Source of the DNA: Azophilus sp965200465
Lineage (GTDB): Bacteria > Pseudomonadota > Gammaproteobacteria > Pseudomonadales > Azotimanducaceae
Length of the DNA stretch: 64,000 nt
Assembly (NCBI GenBank): GCA_965200465.1
Contig: OZ241358.1
Location: 2,790,001 to 2,854,000 of the forward strand
Direction: 5' to 3'
Shown here: one piece after another, positions 52,658-60,900 of the stretch
How the letters are laid out: each line of letters begins with the position of its first letter
Numbering within the stretch: position 1 is the first letter of the stretch
Translations under genes and position numbers: made by a program
Notes under the pieces: generated by a model
Seen by the model: the letters and a program-made list of their open reading frames with translations, nothing else
Databases searched by the model: none
Told to the model about the DNA's origin: nothing

Positions 52658-53326
52658 ATGATCCGGATCACCTTCAAGGGCGCTAACATAGCCGGGGAGG
52701 CCGAGCAGGCGGCCTACCGGAGAGCATTCGCGCAACGCCACTTCGTGGTGTTCAAGCACTTCGTCGATCGCGCCCTGCTCGATAGGGTGCCGCAGTTGCT
52801 GTCGGGCGCAGACTTCTTCACCCGCGAGGACACCGACCGCAAAGGCGCAGCCTTCGCCCGAGAACTCACCCTGAAACAGCACTGCCCACTGGTGAAAATG
52901 TTCCACCTGCTGCTGAACCGCGGGCGCATCCTCACCGCGATGGAAACGTTCGCCGACGGCCGGCGCATCCGCAGCTTCCTCGGCCGCGGCTTCAAGATGC
53001 TGGCAAGCAGCGGCCACTTCGACTCCTGGCACAGTGACACCAAACGCGGCCGGCTCCTAGGCTTGAGCATCAACCTGTCCGAGACGCCCTTCACCGGCGG
53101 CGAACTGCAGGTGCGGCACCGCAAGAGCCGCGAACTGCACCAAAGCCAAGCGACGGAGTTTGGCGACGCCTTGCTGTTCAGGATCGACCCCGAATTCGAG
53201 CATCGCGGCCTGCCCGTCACCGGCACCGCGCCAAAGTGCAGCTTCGCCGGTTGGTTCGCCGAGCAACCCGATTTGCGGGATTTGCTCCAGGTGCGGCGGA
53301 TAGCCCATCCCACTCGCAACCGGTAA
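52658..53326 (+). CDS. 2-oxoglutarate/Fe(II)-dependent oxygenase-like protein
   Basis: The protein has 222 residues from the ATG at 52658, 10 bases after the GPP34 stop. Iron-binding His-x-Asp is in GHFDSWHSDTKRGRLLGLSINLSETPFTGGELQVRHRK, and the distal His in FGDALLFRIDPEFEHRGLPVTG. The facial triad is therefore intact, and PFTGGEL is a conserved strand of the fold. It probably hydroxylates or otherwise oxidises a side chain. Neighbouring genes overlap or nearly touch, suggesting one transcript. Confidence 0.78.
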   Translation: MIRITFKGANIAGEAEQAAYRRAFAQRHFVVFKHFVDRALLDRVPQLLSGADFFTREDTDRKGAAFARELTLKQHCPLVKMFHLLLNRGRILTAMETFADGRRIRSFLGRGFKMLASSGHFDSWHSDTKRGRLLGLSINLSETPFTGGELQVRHRKSRELHQSQATEFGDALLFRIDPEFEHRGLPVTGTAPKCSFAGWFAEQPDLRDLLQVRRIAHPTRNR

Positions 53327-53354
53327 TGTCGCCAGCGGGCAAGGCGCTACGGCT

Positions 53355-54233
53355 GTGGAAAAACCGGTTTGGCAGTTCGGCGCCGGCGCGAATTTGCCTC
53401 GCTTGGTGGGCACCCATCTGTTCGGCGTCGGCGCCAACAACAGCGGCACCACCTTCTTAAAAAACGCCTTGTCAACCTCCCGGCACACTTGGAACCTGCC
53501 GGCGGAAGGCCAGTTCGCCGTCGGTTTCGCCGGACCGCACACCGCGGACCACGGCCGCCTGCTGTGGACGCACGGCGGCTGGGGGGACGTTCTGCGGGAC
53601 CCCGCCGCTTACGACTGGCCGCGCATCCGCCGCGCCTGGCACCTGCAGGCGTTCGCCCGCAGCCCCGCCGCAAGCGTTTTTTTCACCAAGGCGCCGCCGT
53701 TCCTGTTTCATGTCGAGAGTCTCTGCACCCACTTTCCGAACGCCAAGTTCATCTTCATGGTGCGCAATCCCTACGCCGTCTGCCAAGGCATGCACCGCTA
53801 CCGCACCGACCAGCCGCTGCCGCCCGGCAAGGGCTACTTTGAGGCCGCGGCGGAGCATCTCGTCAACTGCATGGCGCAGCAGCGGCGCAACGTGGAAACC
53901 CATGTTCGGCACGGCGGCGGCGTCTTGCTCAGCTATGAAGCCATGTGCGACGAGCCGGCTCGGGCGGAGGCGCTGATTCGCTCCTTAGCGCCGGAGTTGG
54001 ACGACTTGGACCTGCGGCAAAGGCTGCGGGTGAAGGGCCAGTACAACGCGATGCTCACCAACATGAACCCTCGTCAGCTCGGGCGGCTTACCGCCGAGCA
54101 GACCGAGACGATCAACCGCGTATTCAAACGGCACCGCGCCCTGTTGGACTACTTCGGCTATGAGCTGATGCGCCATCCCCGCCGTACCCCATCGTGCGGA
54201 CGCGGCCGGCACTTGGGCGAGCGGCCAGCTTGA
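53355..54233 (+). CDS. Sulfotransferase-like P-loop protein, paralogue B
   Basis: The 292-residue protein from a GTG has THLFGVGANNSGTTFLKNAL (N-terminal loop, with GTTFL closer to the PAPS loop than in paralogue A) and FIFMVRNPYAVCQGMHRYR. The C-terminal block LDLRQRLRVKGQYNAMLTNMNPRQLGRL...INRVFKRHRALLDYFGYEL repeats the one in the protein at 50955. Its stop overlaps the TTG start of the asparagine-synthetase-like gene (TTGA), so the two are coupled. Sulfation of a modified peptide is a plausible but unproven role. Confidence 0.75.
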   Translation: MEKPVWQFGAGANLPRLVGTHLFGVGANNSGTTFLKNALSTSRHTWNLPAEGQFAVGFAGPHTADHGRLLWTHGGWGDVLRDPAAYDWPRIRRAWHLQAFARSPAASVFFTKAPPFLFHVESLCTHFPNAKFIFMVRNPYAVCQGMHRYRTDQPLPPGKGYFEAAAEHLVNCMAQQRRNVETHVRHGGGVLLSYEAMCDEPARAEALIRSLAPELDDLDLRQRLRVKGQYNAMLTNMNPRQLGRLTAEQTETINRVFKRHRALLDYFGYELMRHPRRTPSCGRGRHLGERPA

Positions 54234-56068
54234 CCGCGCTCTGCGGTTTGGTGCGAATGCACGGCGCCGACGCCGGCCTGCCTGGCATGCTGAACGCACT
54301 GGCGAACTACGGCCCGCAATCCTGGCGGTGGCGGGGGGCGGCGGTCGCACTCGGCGCGGCGGGCGCACCGGATGCAGCGCCCCTTGCCCATGGGCGGGCC
54401 GGCAACCGGCGCATGACGATCGTGGCGGACGCCCGCCTAGACAACCCGGCCGAACTGCGTGACGCCCTCGGGCTGCGGCCCAAGGACGGCGCAGCCACCG
54501 CTGCAGCGCTCATCCTGCGCGCCTACCTGCGCTGGGGGCCGGCCTGCGCGGACCGCCTGTATGGGGACTTCGCCTTCGTCGTTTGGGATGCGCCGCGGCA
54601 GCGGCTGTTCTGCGCTAGGGACGCGCTCGGCACACGCCCTTTTTACTACGCCCTCAACGCGCAGAGGTTCGCCTTCGCCAGCGACGTCTGGGGGGTGCTG
54701 GCCGCGCCGGGCGTCGGCGCGGAGCTCGACGAACTGCGGGTGGCTGCGCATCTTGGCAGCCTATCGCCCGTGTTTCTGCGCCGCACGTTCTTCCAAGGCG
54801 TACTCCGGCTGGCACCCGGCCACACGCTGACGGTCGATGCGGGGCGCATTCGCCCCGTGCGGCAACGCCCCTACTGGCGCCCGGAAAGCCTGCCGGAAGC
54901 GCCGGCCGCTTCGCTGGAGGCACACAGCGAGGCGTTGCTTGAACAACTCGAGCGGGCAGTGCGGGTGCGCCTTGGCGACGCCCCCGTTGGCCTGGAGCTT
55001 TCGGGCGGGCTAGATTCGTCCACGGTTGGGGTGCTGGCGGCTAGGGAGCTGCGTCGCCGGGGCTTGGCCCCGCCGCCGGCCTTCTGTTGGCAGCCGCCAC
55101 CGTGCAGCCCCTTGCCGCCCGAACACGCAAAGGAGTATGAACGCATCCGTGCAGTGGCGGCGCAGGAAGATCTGCAAGTACACTATTGTGCGCCATCGCC
55201 GGACGACCTGCTTAGGGTATTCCGCCGGGACGTCTGCCTTCCGCAGGGCAACGAGAGCCCGATGCTGTCCAAGGCGGCTGGCGAGGGCGTCCGGGTGATG
55301 CTGTCCGGACTGGGCGGCGACGAGGGCGTCTCCTACGGCGGCCGGGGCCATTATCCCCTGCTGCTGCTGAGCGGGCGCTGGCCAAGCTATCTGGCGCATG
55401 TGCGGGCGCACGGCCTAAGGCTCGTGCCCTATACCCTAGGCACGATGGTCACCGCGCTCAATCCCCACCTGATGAACTACCTTTTGCGCACTCGCGCTCG
55501 ACTGGAGCGGGGGCGCACTTGGCGGTTCGCGCTGCTGGGCGACCGGCGCGGCCGATGGCTCATCGACCCCGAGTTCGCACGGCGGGTGCCGCCGCCTAGC
55601 ACAACAATGCGCCACATCGGCGTGCGCCGCTCGCAGTTGCGGTGGCTGCGGCTGGGGCATTTAAGCTCGCGCATGGAGAGCGAGGCCGCCAACAGTGTAC
55701 ACTGGGGCTTGGAGTTCCGTTATCCGCTGCTGGACCGCCGCTTGGTGGAGTTGGCGCTAAAGCTGCCGCCGGAGATGTTCTGCGGCCCGCCGAGCCGCTT
55801 TCTGATGCGCCGCGCCGTTGGTCGCCTGCTGCCCAGCGAGGTTTTGACAGCGGAAAAGGTTGAATACGCCATCGCCGCGGCCCATGATGATACGCTCGCC
55901 GCTGCATTGCCGGCCATCCGGCGGGCCGTCCTGGCGCCGGAGGCGCCGCTTGCCCGCGCTGCATACATAGACTTGCCGCGCTTGCTCGAGAGCCTGGACC
56001 CGGAGAAGTTCCGCAGCAGGCCAAACCCTGTGCCAATGGGGCGCGCACTGACGTTCCTGGATTTCTAA
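54230..56068 (+). CDS. Asparagine-synthetase-like enzyme (lasso-cyclase-type candidate)
   Basis: From the TTG at 54230 the protein has 612 residues (TALCGLVRMHG...). The glutaminase-like N-terminal half ends near 200 (FARDALGTRPFYYAL...FASDVWGVLAAPG). The synthetase half has the PP-loop VGLELSGGLDSSTVGVLAA and later LSGLGGDEGVSYGGRG. The Cys that should follow Met1 is at position 5, so amidohydrolase activity may be lost, as in lasso macrolactam synthetases. It is translationally coupled to a sulfotransferase and next to the peptide genes. It may adenylate a peptide Asp/Glu carboxyl for cyclisation. Confidence 0.75.
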   Translation: MTALCGLVRMHGADAGLPGMLNALANYGPQSWRWRGAAVALGAAGAPDAAPLAHGRAGNRRMTIVADARLDNPAELRDALGLRPKDGAATAAALILRAYLRWGPACADRLYGDFAFVVWDAPRQRLFCARDALGTRPFYYALNAQRFAFASDVWGVLAAPGVGAELDELRVAAHLGSLSPVFLRRTFFQGVLRLAPGHTLTVDAGRIRPVRQRPYWRPESLPEAPAASLEAHSEALLEQLERAVRVRLGDAPVGLELSGGLDSSTVGVLAARELRRRGLAPPPAFCWQPPPCSPLPPEHAKEYERIRAVAAQEDLQVHYCAPSPDDLLRVFRRDVCLPQGNESPMLSKAAGEGVRVMLSGLGGDEGVSYGGRGHYPLLLLSGRWPSYLAHVRAHGLRLVPYTLGTMVTALNPHLMNYLLRTRARLERGRTWRFALLGDRRGRWLIDPEFARRVPPPSTTMRHIGVRRSQLRWLRLGHLSSRMESEAANSVHWGLEFRYPLLDRRLVELALKLPPEMFCGPPSRFLMRRAVGRLLPSEVLTAEKVEYAIAAAHDDTLAAALPAIRRAVLAPEAPLARAAYIDLPRLLESLDPEKFRSRPNPVPMGRALTFLDF

Positions 56069-57004
56069 ATGATTGACGCGCCCAACCCTGCTCCACTTCC
56101 CCGCCACGCCCAACGCATCGCCATCATCGCGCATCGCCGCGATGGCCTTGACGAACAGGCAAGGGCGGCGTTGGAGAAGGCCGTGGCCGCCAATCCCAAC
56201 GATTGGCCAGCCCTGCTGCGCCTAGCGCACCTGCATCGCCGCCAAGGAGACCTAGAAGCGGCCCGTTGCCTGTACCAGCGCGTTGCGGCGAAGACCGGGG
56301 ACGCAAAGGCGTCTTGGCTAAGCGCAGTGCTTGGCGGCGCGGCCTTGCCGAACGCACCTGCCGGGGAGGGGGCCGGGGAGGGGACATGGCCGGCGCCTTT
56401 CGTGCGCCTCACGAACTTTCTGCCGCCGGAGCGATGCGACGGCCTGCTGGAGTTGGCGACGGCGAACCGGCGGCGCTTCGGACCGGCAATGGTTGGATAT
56501 GGTGATGTTAAACCCGACGCACGGCGCGGCTTTCACGCCGACCGCCAAGTCGTTCGGCAGGTGCGCCCTTGGTTTCTCCCCAAACTGCGCGCCGCATTGC
56601 CGGAGGTGCTGACCCGGGTGCCCGTGGGCGACCTTGGCGACTGCGCTGTTGAACTGAAAATGACCGCCTCCCTGGCGCAAAGCGACTTCAAACTCCATCA
56701 GGACCGGAACAAACGCCACCCCCAACGCCGGCTTAGCTGGGCCTACTACTTCCACCGCCAGCCGCGGCGCTTTTCCGGCGGCGACCTGCTGTTGCATGAC
56801 AGTTCGCCAAGCGGGGACGCCAGCTCCATCATCGCCTTCACGCGCTTGGCGCCGCTGCACAACAGCATCGTCTTCTTTCCAAGCAGTTGCTTTCACCAGA
56901 TGACGCCCGTGGAGGGCGAACCGGACGACTTCGCCAACTGCCGCTTTGCGCTGAACGGCCACTTCTTCTTGCGTCGAAGCACCCCCGCCGCGGAAGATGC
57001 CTGA
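56069..57004 (+). CDS. TPR plus 2-oxoglutarate/Fe(II) oxygenase-like protein
   Basis: The 311-residue protein starts one base after the preceding stop. Residues 25-75 make two TPR-like helix pairs (LDEQARAALEKAVAANPNDWPALLRLAHLHRRQGDLEAARCLYQ). Residues 100-300 are a prolyl-hydroxylase-like oxygenase: His-x-Asp in SDFKLHQDRNKRHPQRRLSWAYYF, the distal His in PSSCFHQMTPVEG, and the 2OG-binding Arg in NCRFALNGHF. It probably oxidises a peptide or glycan substrate held by the TPR unit. Second oxygenase of the cluster. Confidence 0.78.
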   Translation: MIDAPNPAPLPRHAQRIAIIAHRRDGLDEQARAALEKAVAANPNDWPALLRLAHLHRRQGDLEAARCLYQRVAAKTGDAKASWLSAVLGGAALPNAPAGEGAGEGTWPAPFVRLTNFLPPERCDGLLELATANRRRFGPAMVGYGDVKPDARRGFHADRQVVRQVRPWFLPKLRAALPEVLTRVPVGDLGDCAVELKMTASLAQSDFKLHQDRNKRHPQRRLSWAYYFHRQPRRFSGGDLLLHDSSPSGDASSIIAFTRLAPLHNSIVFFPSSCFHQMTPVEGEPDDFANCRFALNGHFFLRRSTPAAEDA

Positions 57005-57012
57005 CCTGCTGT

Positions 57013-57049
57013 CCGGACTGTGCTAAGGTGCCGAGAGCGGCCGCGCCGG
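57013..57049 (+). repeat. Conserved 33-38-bp cassette, copy 1
   Basis: The core GACTGTGCTAAGGTGCCG and the following GCGGCCGCGCCGG recur upstream of all three peptide genes and of a related small ORF. Here the GTG (57028) opens a 26-residue frame that ends ATGA-overlapped with the peptide start at 57105. It may be a promoter plus start region, since TGTGCTAA looks like an extended -10. Confidence 0.7.
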
Positions 57050-57104
57050 CTTTGAGCCTTGGCGAACGGCCGCTTGGCGGGCAAGCGCAACAGGAGGAGC
57101 TGAC

Positions 57105-57344
57105 ATGACCGATCGCACATTGGGGCGCCCTGACCTTGCGGGGGGGGGGGGGGGTACGGAAATGACCTCCCCCGAAGAGCGGAAGCCGGCGGGCAAGCGT
57201 CCTTGGTCCAAGCCGCGCCTGGCTCTCGTCGAGATGGACTTCACCCTAAGTGGGGGCAGCAATGCGCCGCTTTCCCCACTCACTGAAAGTGACCAAGACC
57301 CGGCTTCTGGGCCACCAGGCCCAAGGTACAGAACGCCATCCTAG
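57105..57344 (+). CDS. Candidate RiPP precursor peptide 1
   Basis: The 79-residue peptide has a perfect AGGAGG site before the ATG at 57105. An internal in-frame ATG (57162) lies after a 15-G tract. The leader-like block KRPWSKPRLALVEMDFTL is shared by three peptides in the window. It resembles lasso leaders (aromatic-x-x-P-x-L, and Thr two residues before the core). The following part, SGGSNAPLSPLTESD, ends in PGPRYRTPS with a C-terminal Ser. Unlike its paralogues it lacks the Glu eight residues into the core. The proposed role as precursor is inferred from homology between copies and from the enzymes around it. Confidence 0.65.
   Translation: MTDRTLGRPDLAGGGGGTEMTSPEERKPAGKRPWSKPRLALVEMDFTLSGGSNAPLSPLTESDQDPASGPPGPRYRTPS
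57140..57154 (+). repeat. 15-base G homopolymer inside precursor 1
   Basis: Fifteen consecutive G bases encode the Gly run after the start of precursor 1. Gain or loss of one base would shift the frame between the SD-linked ATG and the conserved leader, or change spacing to the inner ATG. This is typical of phase-variable contingency loci. Confidence 0.8.
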
Positions 57345-57510
57345 CCCACGACCGCATGGATGCGGCATTTCGGCTTTTAGAGACCGTACGGCTTCCGGGC
57401 CGCCAAGGCCGCATGACCATTCTCGCTTGCGGTTTTAGGGCTTTTCAGGGGTTTGCTCCCGCACAGTCCGCCAAACAATGGCTGGGAAGCGCGAAGATCG
57501 GCTGCGGTTG
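57318..57510 (+). repeat. Duplicated 193-bp block, copy 1
   Basis: Begins in the last codons of precursor 1 (GPRYRTPS stop) and runs into the DUF3604 reading frame. Copy 2 (61020-61224, 205 bp) has the same sequence with a 12-base insertion and mostly scattered substitutions, several at third codon positions of a frame reading LACGFRAFQGFAPAQSAKQW. Confidence 0.85.
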
Positions 57511-59335
57511 CTTGGCGGCCGTGCTGGCGGCCATGCCCGCCGCGAACGAACAGGCGCCGCAACGCGAAGCCTTTTTTGGCGATCTGCACATCCATACGAT
57601 GTACTCCATGGACGCCTTTTCGTGGAACGTTCGCACCACGCCGGACGACGCCTATCGCTTCGCCAAGGGGGAGACCATACGCCATCGAGACGGGCGGCCG
57701 CTGCGCCTGCGCGGGCCGCGGCTGGACTTCCTGGCCGTTACGGACCACGCGGAGTACTTGGGCGTTCCGGCCAGCCTCGTGGACCCCTCGAGTCCTTGGT
57801 TCGAGCACCCCGACAAGGCGCGGCTGTTGCCGGCGGCTTCGCCCGACATCCTAAGCGAAAATTTCGCCTTGCTGATCCGGGAAGGCAGCCCGTTGGCCGG
57901 GCCGGAACTGTTTGCCGACGCATGGCGCCGCAACCTGGAGGCCGCCCAACGGCACAACTCACCGGGCGAGTTCACCGCGTTCGTCGGCTACGAGTTCACC
58001 GGCCTGCCGCACCGCAACCTCATCTTCAAGGAAGGCGACCCGGCGCCCTTGCCTTTCACCGCCTTGGATTCGCGGCGTCCTGAAGACCTGTGGCGTTGGA
58101 TGGACGGGCTGCGCGAGACCGGCGTTGAAGTGCTGGCCATTCCGCACAACAGCAACAGCTACCGGGAGTTGACGTGGAACGCCTCCGGCGACGGGCGCCT
58201 AACCTTGGCGCAGGCTGAACGGCGGCGGCGGCACGAGCCGCTGCTGGAGCTCCATCAGCAAAAAGGCTCGTCCGAAGTACACCCGCTGTTGTCGCCCAAC
58301 GACGAATGGGCGGACTTCTCCATCCGTCGCCATTTCCGGGACGAAAGCCAACCTGTCGGCACCTACTGGCGCGGCCTGCTGGCCCAAGGGATGGCCTTCG
58401 AGGAGCGGCTCGGCGTCAATCCCTATAAACAGGGAGCGGCGGGAGGCAGCGACAGCCACTACGCGGCCGGCCCTTACGATGAACGCGACGTGATCTTCGG
58501 CGCCTCGCCGCAAGCCCGCGGCTCCGTGTATCCTGAAGACCTTGGCGGCTGGGAGGGCTTCCAAACGCCTGTGAAGGCCAGTCACGGCTCCGGCGGGCTC
58601 ATGGGCATCTGGGCGGAGGAGAATACGCGGGCGGCGTTGTTCGACGCCATGCGCCGCCGGGAAACGTTCGCCACCTCCGGGCCGCGCATCAGGCTGCGCC
58701 TGTTCGGCGGGTTCGGGCTGGCGGCCCGGCTCGCCGAGGCGGAGGACGAGGCGGCGGCGGGCTATCGCCACGGTGCGCCCATGGGGCAGACGCTGCAGGG
58801 CGGCGATCAGGGCGTGGGGGAGGCGCCAAGCTTTCTCGCATGGGCAATGCGGGACCCCCAGTCCGTCCGCCTGCAGCGCTTGCAGATGGTCAAGGGCGAG
58901 CTGGTGTCCGCAGGTTCCGAATGGCTGTACGCGGCGGCCCATGCAGCACCCGACAGGCTCAAGCGCTCGGCGCTGGTCCGGGAGTACCGCAAGACCGCCG
59001 GCGCACAGGTGCGCGAGCAGGTGTTCGACCTAGCCTGTTCGGACAGCGGCCGGCCTGACCCGGCAACCCATCGATGCCCCGACAACGGCGCCGCAGTGAA
59101 TCTGCAGGACTGCTCCGCTGCTTCGGATGCGGGCGCGGAAGCACTGCGGGCGCTGTGGACGGACCCGGACTTCAACCCGAACCGGCGCAGCTACTATTAC
59201 CTGCGCGTGCTGGAGAATCCAAGCTGCCGCTGGTCCACATGGGACGCCATTCGACATGGCGTACCGCCCAACCCGGACCTGCCCGCCACCATGCAGGAGC
59301 GGGCCTGGAGTTCGCCCATTTGGTATTCGCCGTAA
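57356..59335 (+). CDS. DUF3604 protein (PHP-like metal hydrolase domain)
   Basis: The ORF gives 659 residues from 57356, but its first 50 come from the duplicated block, so the native start is unsure. A hydrophobic stretch CLAAVLAAMPAANEQAP may be a signal peptide remnant. The body has FFGDLHIHTMYSMDAF with the PHP-type HxH, LDFLAVTDHAEYLG, EVLAIPHNSN and AGGSDSHYAAG, all metal-binding motifs of DUF3604. The family is widespread with unclear function, presumably phosphoesterase-like. It interrupts the peptide genes and may be cargo or a processing enzyme. Confidence 0.75.
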   Translation: MDAAFRLLETVRLPGRQGRMTILACGFRAFQGFAPAQSAKQWLGSAKIGCGCLAAVLAAMPAANEQAPQREAFFGDLHIHTMYSMDAFSWNVRTTPDDAYRFAKGETIRHRDGRPLRLRGPRLDFLAVTDHAEYLGVPASLVDPSSPWFEHPDKARLLPAASPDILSENFALLIREGSPLAGPELFADAWRRNLEAAQRHNSPGEFTAFVGYEFTGLPHRNLIFKEGDPAPLPFTALDSRRPEDLWRWMDGLRETGVEVLAIPHNSNSYRELTWNASGDGRLTLAQAERRRRHEPLLELHQQKGSSEVHPLLSPNDEWADFSIRRHFRDESQPVGTYWRGLLAQGMAFEERLGVNPYKQGAAGGSDSHYAAGPYDERDVIFGASPQARGSVYPEDLGGWEGFQTPVKASHGSGGLMGIWAEENTRAALFDAMRRRETFATSGPRIRLRLFGGFGLAARLAEAEDEAAAGYRHGAPMGQTLQGGDQGVGEAPSFLAWAMRDPQSVRLQRLQMVKGELVSAGSEWLYAAAHAAPDRLKRSALVREYRKTAGAQVREQVFDLACSDSGRPDPATHRCPDNGAAVNLQDCSAASDAGAEALRALWTDPDFNPNRRSYYYLRVLENPSCRWSTWDAIRHGVPPNPDLPATMQERAWSSPIWYSP

Positions 59336-59377
59336 ATCCAAAGGCCCGCAGGTTGGCGCTCCCGCACACTTGCCTTG

Positions 59378-59413
59378 CGGACTGTGCTAAGGTGCCGCAA
59401 GCGGCCGCGCCGG
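59378..59413 (+). repeat. Conserved cassette, copy 2
   Basis: Same ACTGTGCTAAGGTGCCG and GCGGCCGCGCCGG blocks as the other copies, preceded by AAAGGCCCGCAGGT, which also precedes copy 3. Confidence 0.7.
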
Positions 59414-59520
59414 CGGCGAGCCTTGGCGAACGGCCGCTTGACGGGGAAGCAGTGTCTTCATCAGCGCACCTGCTGGGTGGTTTTTGCTCAACCGGCATTT
59501 CGCCGGAAAAAAACCCTTAA
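59392..59520 (+). CDS. Small peptide gene with a double-glycine-like site
   Basis: A 42-residue peptide from GTG in cassette copy 2. Its first 16 residues (PQAAAPAASLGERPLD) match the short frame ahead of precursor 1. The remainder, GEAVSSSAHLLGG followed by FCSTGISPEKNP, has a GG that could be a leader-peptidase site. It lacks the KRPWSKPRL block. It may be a degenerate or alternative precursor, or chance. The next 70 bases to 59589 are AT-rich and may hold the promoter of the ATPase gene. Confidence 0.35.
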   Translation: MPQAAAPAASLGERPLDGEAVSSSAHLLGGFCSTGISPEKNP

Positions 59521-59589
59521 TGCTACTAATCACCAAATTTCCTCCTAACTTAAGATAAACTCCCTATATTTCCATTTGGGGGAAACGAC

Positions 59590-60771
59590 ATGGATCCCAT
59601 CGCCAACCCTTTTGCGCCCGGGGCGGGTACGCCGCCGCCTGAACTGGCTGGCCGGGATGAGTTGCGTGAGCGAACGCGCATTGCGGTGGCTAGAATCCAA
59701 CGGCGGCATGCCGCCAAGGGCGTTTTGATGGTCGGGCTGCGCGGGGTCGGCAAGACGGTGCTGTTGGGCCGGATGTTGGAGGATGCGGAGGAGTCAGGGG
59801 CCTTGACGTTGCGCATTGAGGCGCCGGAAGACCGCTCCTTGCCCGAAATGCTTGCCCCGCAGATTCGCCAAGTGCTGCTGGCGGCGTCCAAAATGGAGCA
59901 GGCGAGGGAGCTGGGAAAGCGGGGCCTGCGGGTTCTCGCTGGCTTTGCGTCCGCCCTTAAGATCAAGTTTGCGGACTTTGACGTTGCATTCGATTTCCAA
60001 GCGGAGCAAGGGCTGGCCGACAGCGGCGATTTGGAGCATGACTTGCCGAACCTGCTGGAGACTGTGGCCGCCGCCGCCGCCGCCGCGGGAAAGGGTTTGG
60101 TTCTGTTCATTGACGAACTGCAATATGTTGCGGTGGCGGAACTTTCCGCTCTAATCGCCGCTTTGCATCGCACGGCTCAACGGCGCTTGCCGGCCATTCT
60201 CATCGGTGCCGGCCTGCCGCAGCTTCGCGCCCGAGTGGGGGAGGCGAAGTCCTACGCGGAGCGCATGTTCGAGTTCCCTGAAATCGGCCCCTTGCCGAAG
60301 GAAGCGGCCCGAACGGCAATCGCCAAACCCGCTGCCGAGGAGGGCGTTAAGGTGGCGCCAACGGCGCTGAACCGCATTGTCGAGGCTTCCCAAGGCTACC
60401 CTTACTTCCTGCAGGAGTGGGGCAAGCACGCTTGGGATGCGGCAAGCGGCGCACGGATTGGGCCGGCGGATGTGGACAAGGCGGCAGCCAGCGTAACCGC
60501 CGCCCTTGACGAGAGCTTTTTTCGAGTGCGCTTCGACCGTCTTACCCCCGCCGAGCGGCGGTATCTGCGGGCCATGGCCGAGTTGGGGCCCGGCCCGCAT
60601 CGGTCTGGCGACATCGCCGAGGCGCTGCAAAGCAAGGTTTCCTCCCAATCGCCCCTGCGCCGCCAACTCATCGACAAGGGCATGATCTGGAGTCCAAGCC
60701 ACGGCGACACCGCCTTCACGGTGCCTCTTTTCGACGAATTCATGCGGCGCATCATGTCGGCAAAGGGCTAG
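59590..60771 (+). CDS. AAA/STAND-type ATPase
   Basis: The 393-residue protein has Walker A GLRGVGKTVLL (residues 48-58) and Walker B KGLVLFIDELQY (near 175), followed by LIGAGLPQLRARVGEAKSYAERMFEFPEIGPL, the sensor and winged-helix entry typical of ORC/Cdc6-like and bacterial NTPases that carry TnsC-like or DUF815-like folds. The C-terminal part (LTPAERRYLRAMAELGPGPHRSGDIAEAL) is a winged helix. A switch or regulator role is likely. It lies between peptide genes, but has no clear link to them. AT-rich upstream DNA suggests separate origin. Confidence 0.72.
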   Translation: MDPIANPFAPGAGTPPPELAGRDELRERTRIAVARIQRRHAAKGVLMVGLRGVGKTVLLGRMLEDAEESGALTLRIEAPEDRSLPEMLAPQIRQVLLAASKMEQARELGKRGLRVLAGFASALKIKFADFDVAFDFQAEQGLADSGDLEHDLPNLLETVAAAAAAAGKGLVLFIDELQYVAVAELSALIAALHRTAQRRLPAILIGAGLPQLRARVGEAKSYAERMFEFPEIGPLPKEAARTAIAKPAAEEGVKVAPTALNRIVEASQGYPYFLQEWGKHAWDAASGARIGPADVDKAAASVTAALDESFFRVRFDRLTPAERRYLRAMAELGPGPHRSGDIAEALQSKVSSQSPLRRQLIDKGMIWSPSHGDTAFTVPLFDEFMRRIMSAKG

Positions 60772-60862
60772 TGCGCACCATCGCGTCACTAGGCCAACTC
60801 GCCAAGCCGGCAAACCCAAAGGCCCGCAGGTCGGCGATCCCGTTCATCCCGCACACTTGCAG

Positions 60863-60900
60863 TCCGGGCTGTGCTAGGATGCTGAAAGCGGTCGCGCCGG
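60863..60900 (+). repeat. Conserved cassette, copy 3
   Basis: TCCGGGCTGTGCTAGGATG followed by GCGGTCGCGCCGG. Here the start codon is ATG (60879) and opens precursor 2 directly. Confidence 0.7.

Noticed and set aside
59480..59520. Rho-independent terminator after the small ORF at 59392
   Set aside because: The hairpin CCGGC-ATTTC-GCCGG is followed by A residues on this strand and by no T run on the other, so it does not fit a terminator in either direction.
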